Source: an uncultured Bordetella sp. (GTDB taxonomy: Bacteria; Pseudomonadota; Gammaproteobacteria; Burkholderiales; Burkholderiaceae_B). Taken from it: a stretch of 7,218 nt of DNA. The DNA is taken from contig CALGFL010000459.1 in NCBI GenBank assembly GCA_937881145.1, forward strand, positions 1 through 7,218, written 5' to 3'. Under the pieces are notes generated by a model. It was not told the DNA's origin, ran no database searches, and was given only the letters and a program-made list of their open reading frames with translations. Made by a program: the position numbers and the translations under genes. Positions 1 through 5,884 of the stretch are shown here, in pieces (positions within the stretch are counted from its first letter, which is position 1; each line of letters begins with the position of its first letter).

Positions 1-1
1 C

Positions 2-928
2 GACTTCGAGAAAGCGGATTATCTGGCCGCCGTGCACCGCGCCAAGCAATACATCATGGCCGGCGACCTGATGCAGGTGCAGGTGGGCCAGGTGATCGCC
101 AAGCCTTTCCGCGACGCGCCGCTGTCGCTGTACCGCGCACTGCGTTCGCTCAACCCCTCGCCCTATATGTATTTCTGGAACTTCGGCGACTTCCAGGTGG
201 TAGGCGCTTCGCCTGAAATCCTGGTGCGCCAGGAGAGCATCACGCATGAGGGCGAGCCCAGGTCAGATGTGAACCCTCTTGGCGCTACGCGCCGCTCCCC
301 CGAGGGGGATTGCGAGCTTGGGGCGGCCCGGCGCTCGCAAATCACCATCCGCCCGCTGGCGGGCACGCGCAAGCGCGGCGCCACGCCCGAGCAGGACGCC
401 GCGCTGGCCGCCGAGCTGCGGGCCGACCCCAAGGAAATCGCCGAGCACGTGATGCTGATCGACCTGGCGCGCAACGACGTGGGCCGCGTGAGCGAACCGG
501 GCACCGTCAAGGTGACCGACACCATGGCCATCGAGCGCTACTCGCATGTGATGCATCTGGTGTCGAACGTGGCCGGCACGCTCAAGCCCGGCATGAGCAA
601 TATGGACGTGCTGCGCGCCTCGTTCCCGGCCGGCACGCTGACTGGCGCGCCCAAGGTGCGCGCCATGGAACTGATCGACGAGCTCGAACCCGTGCGGCGC
701 GGCCTGTATGGCGGCGCGGCGGGCTATCTGAGCTATGGCGGCGAAATGGATCTGGCGATCGCCATTCGTACCGGCGTCATCAAGAACGGCACGCTATACG
801 TGCAGGCCGCGGCGGGCATCGTGGCCGACTCCAACCCCGAAGCAGAATGGGCCGAGACCGAAGCCAAGGCCCGCGCCGTGCTGCGCGCGGCCGAGCAAGT
901 CCAGCACGGCCTGGATGCGCCCGTCTGA
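2..928 (+). CDS. trpE: Anthranilate synthase component I (TrpE), 3' part; N-terminus lies before the window
   Basis: TrpE converts chorismate and ammonia (supplied by TrpG) to anthranilate, the first committed step of tryptophan synthesis, in the cytosol. The visible 308 residues are the chorismate-utilising domain. Motifs seen in order are NPSPYMYF (a conserved block known to contribute to tryptophan feedback binding), [11 protein letters not shown], the PLAGTRKRG strand, [18 protein letters not shown] with its conserved histidine, and [20 protein letters not shown] near the active site. The frame is open from base 2 and a GTG at 32 is internal, so the true start is upstream. Between LVR and [10 protein letters not shown] there are 37 residues; E. 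coli and Pseudomonas TrpE have roughly 6-10 there. The excess is encoded by a hairpin-rich repeat that keeps the frame open. Downstream lies a convergent gene 34 nt away, so trpE is not contiguous with trpGDC. Family assignment is certain; the effect of the insert on activity is unknown. Confidence 0.96.
   Translation, partial: DFEKADYLAAVHRAKQYIMAGDLMQVQVGQVIAKPFRDAPLSLYRALRSLNPSPYMYFWNFGDFQVVGASPEILVRQESITHEGEPRSDVNPLGATRRSPEGDCELGAARRSQITIRPLAGTRKRGATPEQDAALAAELRADPKEIAEHVMLIDLARNDVGRVSEPGTVKVTDTMAIERYSHVMHLVSNVAGTLKPGMSNMDVLRASFPAGTLTGAPKVRAMELIDELEPVRRGLYGGAAGYLSYGGEMDLAIAIRTGVIKNGTLYVQAAAGIVADSNPEAEWAETEAKARAVLRAAEQVQHGLDAPV
263..340. repeat. Hairpin-rich palindromic repeat inserted in frame in trpE
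   Basis: About 78 bp (26 codons) with three stacked inverted repeats. These are GGCGC/GCGCC around a 3-nt loop (281-293), TCCCCC/GGGGGA around GA (296-309), and a perfect 8-bp pair TTGCGAGC (310-317) / GCTCGCAA (333-340). An alternative pairing joins GCCGC-T-CCCC (291-300) with GGGGCGGC (320-327), with one bulged T. The segment adds about 24-26 residues, rich in Arg, Gly and Ala and including one Cys, exactly where TrpE homologues have a short variable loop between two conserved strands. It preserves the frame and holds no stop codon. It resembles the short GC-rich intergenic repeats of Alcaligenaceae and other Burkholderiales, recognised from memory. The borders are uncertain by several bases, and no clear target duplication is visible. 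Confidence 0.72.
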
Positions 929-962
929 CCGCCCCCGGCGCCGAACCTCCATGAGAACTTTT

Positions 963-1961
963 TCAGCCCTCGGCCAGCAAGACAGGACGCGTGCAGTTGC
1001 GTCCGGCGCGCTTGGCCTCGTAGGCCTGCTCGTCGGCGCGGGCCAGCACGTCGGCCAGCGATGCGTCGCCGGGCAGGCGTTCGGCCACGCCGAAGCTGGC
1101 CGTGATCTGCAGGCCTCCGACGCGGGTCGCTTCCAGCAGGCGGCGCAGGCGCTCGGCCGCGGCATAGGTGCCGGCCAAGCCTTCGCCCGGCAGCAGGATG
1201 ACGAACTCTTCGCCGCCGATGCGGCCGAAGGGCGTGTCGCTGCGCAGGTCGCTATGCATCAGCACGGCCAGGTCGCGCAGCACCTCGTCGCCCTTGGCAT
1301 GGCCCAGGTTGTCGTTGATGAGCTTGAAATGGTCGAGGGCCAGCATGAGGCAGCCCAGCCGGTCCGTCTCGCCCAGCGCGTTGAACAAGCGGCTGCCTTC
1401 TTCGTACAGGGCGCGGCGCGAAGCCGCGCCGGTGAGCACGTCCACGCTGGCCTGGGCGCGCAGCTCCATGCATTCCACGGTGAGCCGGGCCAGGTCGCGC
1501 AGGATCTCCAGATCGGATTGCACCGGATGCCGCGGCACGGTGTCGAGCACGCAGAAGGCGCCCAGGTTGTAGCCGCGGCGCGTGGTCAGCGGCATGCCCC
1601 AGTAAGAACGCATGCCGTGGCTTTTCTTGACCGACGGCAAATCGCGCACGCGCTCATCGAGCAGCGTGTCGGCAATGATGAGCGGTTCGTAACCCTGGAT
1701 GGTGAAGTTGCAGATGGACTGGCTGCGCGGTATTTCATCGCTCGAGGACGGATCGTGGCTCTTGGCGATTCGCAGATTGTGCGTGATGAGCGTGACGTGC
1801 GCGTGGGGAAACCGCAGGGCGGCGCACCCGATGCGGGCGATGCGGTCGAAAGTGGCCTCGGGGCCGCCTTCGGCCACGTGCAGATCGGCCAGCGCGGCCA
1901 GTCGATCCGTCTCGCTGGGCATCTGGCGGCTCGTGTGAGTCTGTGCGCCGGAGTCGACCAT
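963..1961 (-). CDS. Cytosolic GAF-GGDEF protein, probable degenerate diguanylate cyclase
   Basis: With the ATG at 1961 the protein has 332 residues, no signal peptide and no membrane segment. Residues about 25-165 look like a GAF sensor domain (LAALADLHV start, SQSICNFTI, YWGMPLTTRRGYNLGAFCVLD). Residues about 172-330 are a GGDEF domain with DVLTGAASRRAL, DHFKLINDNLGHAKGDEVL, IGGEEFVILLP (GGEEF at 249-253), ASFGVAERLPGD and ADEQAYEAKRAGRN. Family members make cyclic di-GMP from two GTP. Two oddities appear: the first metal-ligand aspartate of the usual D-x-D-x-F-K motif is Ala208 (GCC, 1338-1340), and the inhibitory site reads RSDT instead of RxxD. The frame can extend to a GTG at 2024, but that lies in the AT-rich promoter patch without a ribosome site. 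ATG 1961 has GAGGG 7 nt upstream and fits the usual family start. The gene is convergent with trpE and divergent from trpG. The signal sensed cannot be told. Confidence 0.88.
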   Translation of the reverse strand: MVDSGAQTHTSRQMPSETDRLAALADLHVAEGGPEATFDRIARIGCAALRFPHAHVTLITHNLRIAKSHDPSSSDEIPRSQSICNFTIQGYEPLIIADTLLDERVRDLPSVKKSHGMRSYWGMPLTTRRGYNLGAFCVLDTVPRHPVQSDLEILRDLARLTVECMELRAQASVDVLTGAASRRALYEEGSRLFNALGETDRLGCLMLALDHFKLINDNLGHAKGDEVLRDLAVLMHSDLRSDTPFGRIGGEEFVILLPGEGLAGTYAAAERLRRLLEATRVGGLQITASFGVAERLPGDASLADVLARADEQAYEAKRAGRNCTRPVLLAEG

Positions 1962-1993
1962 GGGATTGCCCTCAGAGTTTGCATCGAACGCCA

Positions 1994-2060
1994 TGCTCCG
2001 CACGGCGCTCTTGATTAACGACACTATTTATAAAAAACCTTATACCCCAGGAGCGCTTGC
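1994..2060. promoter_or_regulatory. AT-rich divergent intergenic region, start signals of trpG and the GGDEF gene
   Basis: This is the most AT-rich short stretch of the window. It contains TTTATAAA (2027-2034), a palindrome that could serve as a -10 element on either strand, followed by A6 and TTATAC (2040-2045). A TTGATT at 2011-2016 resembles a -35 element but is not at standard 17-nt spacing from either -10 candidate, so no complete sigma-70 promoter can be assigned. AGGAG (2049-2053) lies 7 nt before the trpG ATG and is a good ribosome site. There is no room for a trp leader peptide and attenuator between this patch and trpG. Its position suggests that trpGDC is transcribed independently of trpE. 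Confidence 0.5.
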
Positions 2061-2630
2061 ATGTTGCTCATGATCGACAACTACGATTCCTTCACCTACA
2101 ACATCGTGCAGTATTTCGGCGAGCTGGGCTGCGAGGTGCGCGTGGCGCGCAACGACCAGATCACGCCGGACGAGATCGAGGCCCTGGCGCCCGACCATCT
2201 GTGCGTCTCGCCCGGCCCGTGCTCGCCGGCCGAGGCAGGCATCTCGGTGGGCGTCATCCAGCGCTTTGCCGGACGCATCCCCATCCTCGGCGTATGCCTG
2301 GGCCATCAGTCCATCGGTGCGGCCTACGGCGGCAAGATCGTGCGCGCGCAGACCGTGATGCACGGCAAGACGGTCAAGATCACGCATAAAGGCACCGACA
2401 TCTTCCAGGGCCTGCCCTCGCCTTACACCGCCATCCGCTACAACTCGCTCACCATCGATCCGGACAGTCTGCCCGATTGCCTGGAAGTGACGGCGACGGC
2501 CGACGACGGCGACATCATGGGCGTGCGGCACAAGACCCTGCCCGTCTTCGGCGTGCAATACCACCCTGAATCCGTCCTGAGCGAGCATGGCCACGCCATG
2601 CTGCGCAATTTCCTACAATATCGCGCCTGA
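2061..2630 (+). CDS. trpG: Anthranilate synthase component II, glutamine amidotransferase (TrpG)
   Basis: TrpG is a class I glutamine amidotransferase that hydrolyses glutamine and channels ammonia to TrpE. At 189 residues it has the normal length of a stand-alone TrpG. The start [14 protein letters not shown] is the family signature. [11 protein letters not shown] (50-60) supplies the oxyanion region, and [10 protein letters not shown] carries the nucleophile Cys79. The C-terminal [11 protein letters not shown] holds His168 and Glu170 of the catalytic triad. All key residues are present, so the protein should be active. The ATG at 2061 has AGGAG 7 nt upstream. It heads the trpGDC cluster, with 29 nt to trpD. 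In many bacteria this subunit also serves PabB in folate synthesis; that is possible here but not shown by the sequence. Confidence 0.97.
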   Translation: MLLMIDNYDSFTYNIVQYFGELGCEVRVARNDQITPDEIEALAPDHLCVSPGPCSPAEAGISVGVIQRFAGRIPILGVCLGHQSIGAAYGGKIVRAQTVMHGKTVKITHKGTDIFQGLPSPYTAIRYNSLTIDPDSLPDCLEVTATADDGDIMGVRHKTLPVFGVQYHPESVLSEHGHAMLRNFLQYRA

Positions 2631-2659
2631 CCGACGCGCACCCAAACGGAGACATCGTC

Positions 2660-3694
2660 GTGACCCTGATCACCCCCAGCGAAGCCCTTACCCGTTGCAT
2701 CGAGCATCGTGAGATTTTTCACGACGAGATGCTGCAATTGATGCGCATGCTGATGCGCGGCGAGATGTCGCCGCAGATGGCCAGCGCGCTGCTCATGGGC
2801 CTGCGCGTCAAGAAAGAAACCATCGGCGAGATCACCGCCGCCGCGCAGGTGATGCGCGAGTTCGCCACCAAGGTGCAAACGCCCAACCCGCAGGATCTGC
2901 TCGACATGTGCGGCACCGGAGGCGACGGCAGCCACACCTTCAACATCTCGACCGCGGCCATGTTCGTGGCCGCCGCCGCCGGCGTGCCCATCGCCAAGCA
3001 CGGCAACCGCAGCGCTTCGTCCTCGTCCGGCAGCGCCGACGTACTCGAGGCTTTGGGCGCCAATATGGAGCTCGGCCCCGAACAGGTGGCCGAATGTCTG
3101 CAGGCCACCGGCATCGGCTTCATGTTCGCTCCCGCCCACCACGGCGCCATGAAGAACGTGGCGGCCGTGCGCAAGGAGCTGGGCGTGCGCACCATCTTCA
3201 ACATCCTGGGGCCCCTGACCAACCCGGCCGGCGCGGCCAACCAGCTGATGGGCGTGTTCCATCCCGATCTGGTCGGAATCCAGGTAAGGGTCTTGCAGCG
3301 GCTGGGTTCCCGCCACGTGCTGATCGTGCACGGCAAGGACGGCATGGACGAGGCGTCGCTGGGCGCCGCCACCCTGGTGGGCGAACTCAAGGACGGCGCA
3401 GTGCTCGAGTACGAAATCCACCCCGAAGACTACGGACTATCCATGATGTCCAATCGCGGCATCAAGGTGTCCAATCGCGAAGAATCCAGTCAACTTGTCA
3501 TGGAAGCGTTGAATAATGTCGACGGTCCGGCCCGCGACATCGTCGCGTTCAATGCCGGTCTGGCCATCTATGCAGGCAACAAGGCCACCGACATCCCCGA
3601 AGCGCTGAAGCTGGCCTTCGAACTCATCGCCAACGGCGCAGCGCGGGCTTCGCTCGAAAAATTCTGCGCCTATACCCAGAAGTTGAAAAAATGA
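2660..3694 (+). CDS. trpD: Anthranilate phosphoribosyltransferase (TrpD)
   Basis: TrpD transfers 5-phosphoribosyl from PRPP to anthranilate, giving phosphoribosylanthranilate. The 344 residues match the usual length of stand-alone TrpD. The helical N-terminal domain (1-70) includes [21 protein letters not shown]. The PRPP site is [14 protein letters not shown] (85-98) and [18 protein letters not shown] (113-130). [19 protein letters not shown] (160-178) and [11 protein letters not shown] (181-191) form the anthranilate side, and GKDGMDE (225-231) holds the acidic metal-binding pair. The start is GTG with GGAGA (2648-2652) 7 nt upstream. The stop codon overlaps the trpC start as ATGA, implying translational coupling. 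No catalytic residue appears to be missing. Confidence 0.97.
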   Translation: MTLITPSEALTRCIEHREIFHDEMLQLMRMLMRGEMSPQMASALLMGLRVKKETIGEITAAAQVMREFATKVQTPNPQDLLDMCGTGGDGSHTFNISTAAMFVAAAAGVPIAKHGNRSASSSSGSADVLEALGANMELGPEQVAECLQATGIGFMFAPAHHGAMKNVAAVRKELGVRTIFNILGPLTNPAGAANQLMGVFHPDLVGIQVRVLQRLGSRHVLIVHGKDGMDEASLGAATLVGELKDGAVLEYEIHPEDYGLSMMSNRGIKVSNREESSQLVMEALNNVDGPARDIVAFNAGLAIYAGNKATDIPEALKLAFELIANGAARASLEKFCAYTQKLKK

Positions 3695-4485
3695 ATGACA
3701 TCCTCGCAAAGATCCTCACGATCAAGGCCGAAGAGGTAGCCACGGCGCGCCAGATGCGCAGCGAGTCCGAGCTGCTGCGCGAGGCGCAGGCCCGCCAGGA
3801 CGTGCGCGGTTTCGCGCAGGCTATCGAAAGCAAAATCGCGCGCGGCCTGCCCGGCGTGATCGCCGAGGTCAAGAAGGCCTCGCCCTCCAAGGGCATCCTG
3901 CGCGAAAACTTCAACCCCGCCGAGATCGCGGCGTCTTACGCCGCGCACGGCGCGGCCTGCCTGTCGGTGCTGACCGATGTGCAGTTCTTCCAGGGATCGC
4001 ACGACAACCTGCGCATGGCCCGCGCGGCCTGCCCGTTGCCGGTGCTGCGCAAGGATTTCATCATCGATCCCTACCAGATCATCTCGGCCCGCGCCATGGG
4101 CGCCGATTGCGTGCTGTTCATCGTGGCCGCGCTCGATGCCGCGCAGCTGCGCGACTTCGAAGACGTGGCGATGGGCCTGGGCATGGACGTGCTGGTCGAA
4201 GTGCACGGCCCCAGCGAGCTCGACATCGCACTGAGCCTGAAGACGCCGCTCCTGGGCATCAACAACCGCAATCTGCGCACCTTCGAAACCAAGCTCTCGA
4301 ACACGCTCGACCTGCTGCCGCGCATACCGGCGGGCAAGCGCGTGGTAACCGAAAGCGGCATCCTCGCGCCGGAAGACGTCAAGCTCATGCGCGACAGCGG
4401 CGTGAACGCCTTCCTGGTGGGCGAGGCCTTCATGCGCGCGCCCGAGCCGGGCGTGGAGTTGGCGCGCATGATGGGAACGGCGTAA
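3691..4485 (+). CDS. trpC: Indole-3-glycerol phosphate synthase (TrpC), monofunctional
   Basis: TrpC decarboxylates and cyclises carboxyphenylamino-deoxyribulose phosphate to indole-3-glycerol phosphate. The 264-residue protein is a single (beta/alpha)8 barrel without the TrpF domain fused in E. coli, so PRA isomerase must be encoded elsewhere. Visible active-site residues, by analogy with the Sulfolobus enzyme, are Glu59 and Lys61 in [11 protein letters not shown], Lys121 in LRKDFIID (the general acid), Glu170 in VLVEVHG (the general base), Asn191 in GINNRNL, and Glu221-Ser222 in [17 protein letters not shown] near the C-terminus closes the phosphate site. The start codon overlaps the trpD stop by 4 nt. 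Only a weak AGAAG (3678-3682) precedes it, consistent with coupled translation. It is the last gene of this trp cluster and meets a convergent gene 29 nt downstream. Confidence 0.97.
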   Translation: MNDILAKILTIKAEEVATARQMRSESELLREAQARQDVRGFAQAIESKIARGLPGVIAEVKKASPSKGILRENFNPAEIAASYAAHGAACLSVLTDVQFFQGSHDNLRMARAACPLPVLRKDFIIDPYQIISARAMGADCVLFIVAALDAAQLRDFEDVAMGLGMDVLVEVHGPSELDIALSLKTPLLGINNRNLRTFETKLSNTLDLLPRIPAGKRVVTESGILAPEDVKLMRDSGVNAFLVGEAFMRAPEPGVELARMMGTA

Positions 4486-4514
4486 GGCCCGCGGCCTGCC
4501 GACGCCGAAAGGCA

Positions 4515-5873
4515 CTAGGCGACGCAGCCCCCTTGGCGCAGCGCTGCGAACACATCCTGCGGCCCCATCTGGCCGCCCTTGAGCATCAGCTGCACGCCGT
4601 TCAAGACGGCATCGTCCGAATGGATGGCGCACACGGCCACGCCCGGGCTGAGCGTATAGGCCAGGGTAAGCGCGCGCGCATTCCAGGCCCGCACCGCCAG
4701 GCTGGAGGTATCGCCGCCGGCGAAGCCCACCCGGGTCATGCGATGGCGCCGCAGCACCTGGTGCATCAGGCGGCCGGCCGCGGCGGCCAGCTTCGGCCCA
4801 CTGTCGGCGGGCGCCGCTTCGGCCAGGGTCGTCTGCGCTATCACGCTGCGCCCCGTACGCAGCAACTGCACCGCCCTGTCCGCCAGATCGCGCACATACG
4901 GTCCGCCATCGCTCTCGCCGGCTTGTTCGGCCGCGCGCCGCGGATCAATGCCCAGCAACGCAAAACCATCATCGCAGGCGCGCCCGATCTGCTGTGCGGT
5001 GACTGGCGAACGGCTGCCCGCCACGATGAAAACCTGCTCGACAGGCGCGGGCGCGGGGCATCGAGCAGCCATCTGCCGATTCTTGTCCGGCCAGGCGGCC
5101 AATAGCGCCTGCTCGACGCCGCTCGGCCCCACCAGCAAGGCCGGACCGCCGGCATGGCGCGCGATGCGGTCCCACAGCAGCCGGCCGATCGCGGCCAGAT
5201 GCGCCTCGTCCAGGACATCGAAAAGCACGGCGGCGGGCAGGTCCGCCAGCATGGCATTCAATGTGTCGGGCGTGGCGACGGCCAGCTTGTCCAAACCGAA
5301 AGAAACGATCCGGTCCAAACCTTGCCGGCTCAGGTGCACGCGCAGATCGGACTCGTCCATCGGCGTGACGGGATGGCAGCGCATGGTGGGATGCCGATCC
5401 AGGCGATACACCTGGCCGTCCTGGCCGGCGCGGGCATACAGATTGGCGTACGCGCAATAGCGGCCCAGGTTCGGCTGGCCGCCGACAATGTAGGCCGTGG
5501 ACTGCCTCAGCGCGCGCAACCCGAGCAGCACGGCCCGCCCGATGCTGCCCACGTGCGGCGCGCTGTCGAAGGTGGAACAGGTCTTGTAGTGCACGGCCTG
5601 CGCCCCGGTCGCCGCCAGCGCCGCATAGATGTCCGGCAGCCTGCGGCCCATTTCCTGCGGCGACCAGGAGCGGGCCTCGCCGGCCACGCCCACGCAATCG
5701 AGCGGGCCGAAAGCCGTCAGATCGCAGGCGCGGGGCGTTTGCAGGAACAACGCCGCGCGCAGGCCGCCGCGCACGGCCACCGACAGCGTATCGGTGGCGC
5801 CCGTGAAGTCATCGCCGTAATAGGCAATGCGCGCAGGGTGTTCCGGAATGCCGGGAGCGGTCGGGTCGGTCAT
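4515..5873 (-). CDS. Four-carbon acid sugar kinase family protein (DUF1537/OtnK type), possibly a 3-oxo-isoapionate kinase
   Basis: Family members phosphorylate short sugar acids or their keto derivatives with ATP. The protein has 452 residues, normal for the family, with two domains. The N-terminal substrate domain shows YYGDDFTGATDTL (18-30), YKTCSTFDSAPHVGSIG (96-112) and HPVTPMDESDLR (167-178). The C-terminal nucleotide domain shows VFIVAGSRSPVTAQQI (281-296), FAGGDTSSLAV (384-394), LSPGVAV (408-414) and LMLKGGQMG (429-437). The ATG at 5873 is chosen because recognisable family sequence begins just after it, although the frame stays open far upstream through the preceding gene. No clear ribosome site is visible. 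The gene starts 11 nt after the stop of the RuBisCO-like gene, so coupling is likely. Pairing with a RuBisCO-like protein suggests the kinase step of the 3-oxo-isoapionate (apiose) route, but the exact substrate cannot be read from the sequence. Confidence 0.9.
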   Translation of the reverse strand: MTDPTAPGIPEHPARIAYYGDDFTGATDTLSVAVRGGLRAALFLQTPRACDLTAFGPLDCVGVAGEARSWSPQEMGRRLPDIYAALAATGAQAVHYKTCSTFDSAPHVGSIGRAVLLGLRALRQSTAYIVGGQPNLGRYCAYANLYARAGQDGQVYRLDRHPTMRCHPVTPMDESDLRVHLSRQGLDRIVSFGLDKLAVATPDTLNAMLADLPAAVLFDVLDEAHLAAIGRLLWDRIARHAGGPALLVGPSGVEQALLAAWPDKNRQMAARCPAPAPVEQVFIVAGSRSPVTAQQIGRACDDGFALLGIDPRRAAEQAGESDGGPYVRDLADRAVQLLRTGRSVIAQTTLAEAAPADSGPKLAAAAGRLMHQVLRRHRMTRVGFAGGDTSSLAVRAWNARALTLAYTLSPGVAVCAIHSDDAVLNGVQLMLKGGQMGPQDVFAALRQGGCVA

Positions 5874-5884
5874 GCAGTTGAAGT

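Noticed and set aside
929..962. Bidirectional terminator between trpE and the GGDEF gene
   Set aside because: Only GGCGCC and a short T-run are present; no stem long enough to support a call.
735..2018. Plus-strand open frame of 427 codons overlapping the trpE end and all of the GGDEF gene
   Set aside because: It is antisense to clear GAF and GGDEF motifs; its repetitive Ala/Gln/Arg composition is typical of the reverse frame of a GC-rich gene, and it has no recognisable domain.
2438..3421. Minus-strand open frame of 327 codons across trpG and trpD
   Set aside because: His/Gly/Ala-rich shadow of trpD, which has complete catalytic motifs on the other strand; no ribosome site or domain seen.
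4485..4497. Possible terminator AGGCC-CGC-GGCCT after trpC
   Set aside because: Only a 5-bp stem with no following T-run on either strand; too weak to call as an intrinsic terminator.
4528..4547. Second copy of the trpE repeat at the end of the kinase gene (CCCCCTTGGCGCAGCGCTGC)
   Set aside because: It matches 274-293 at 15 of 20 bases, but the other two hairpins are absent and it lies in the ordinary coding end of the kinase; probably chance in GC-rich sequence.
3670..4632. Minus-strand open frame of 320 codons across trpC
   Set aside because: Antisense to an intact TrpC with every active-site residue; low-complexity Arg/Ala/His composition.
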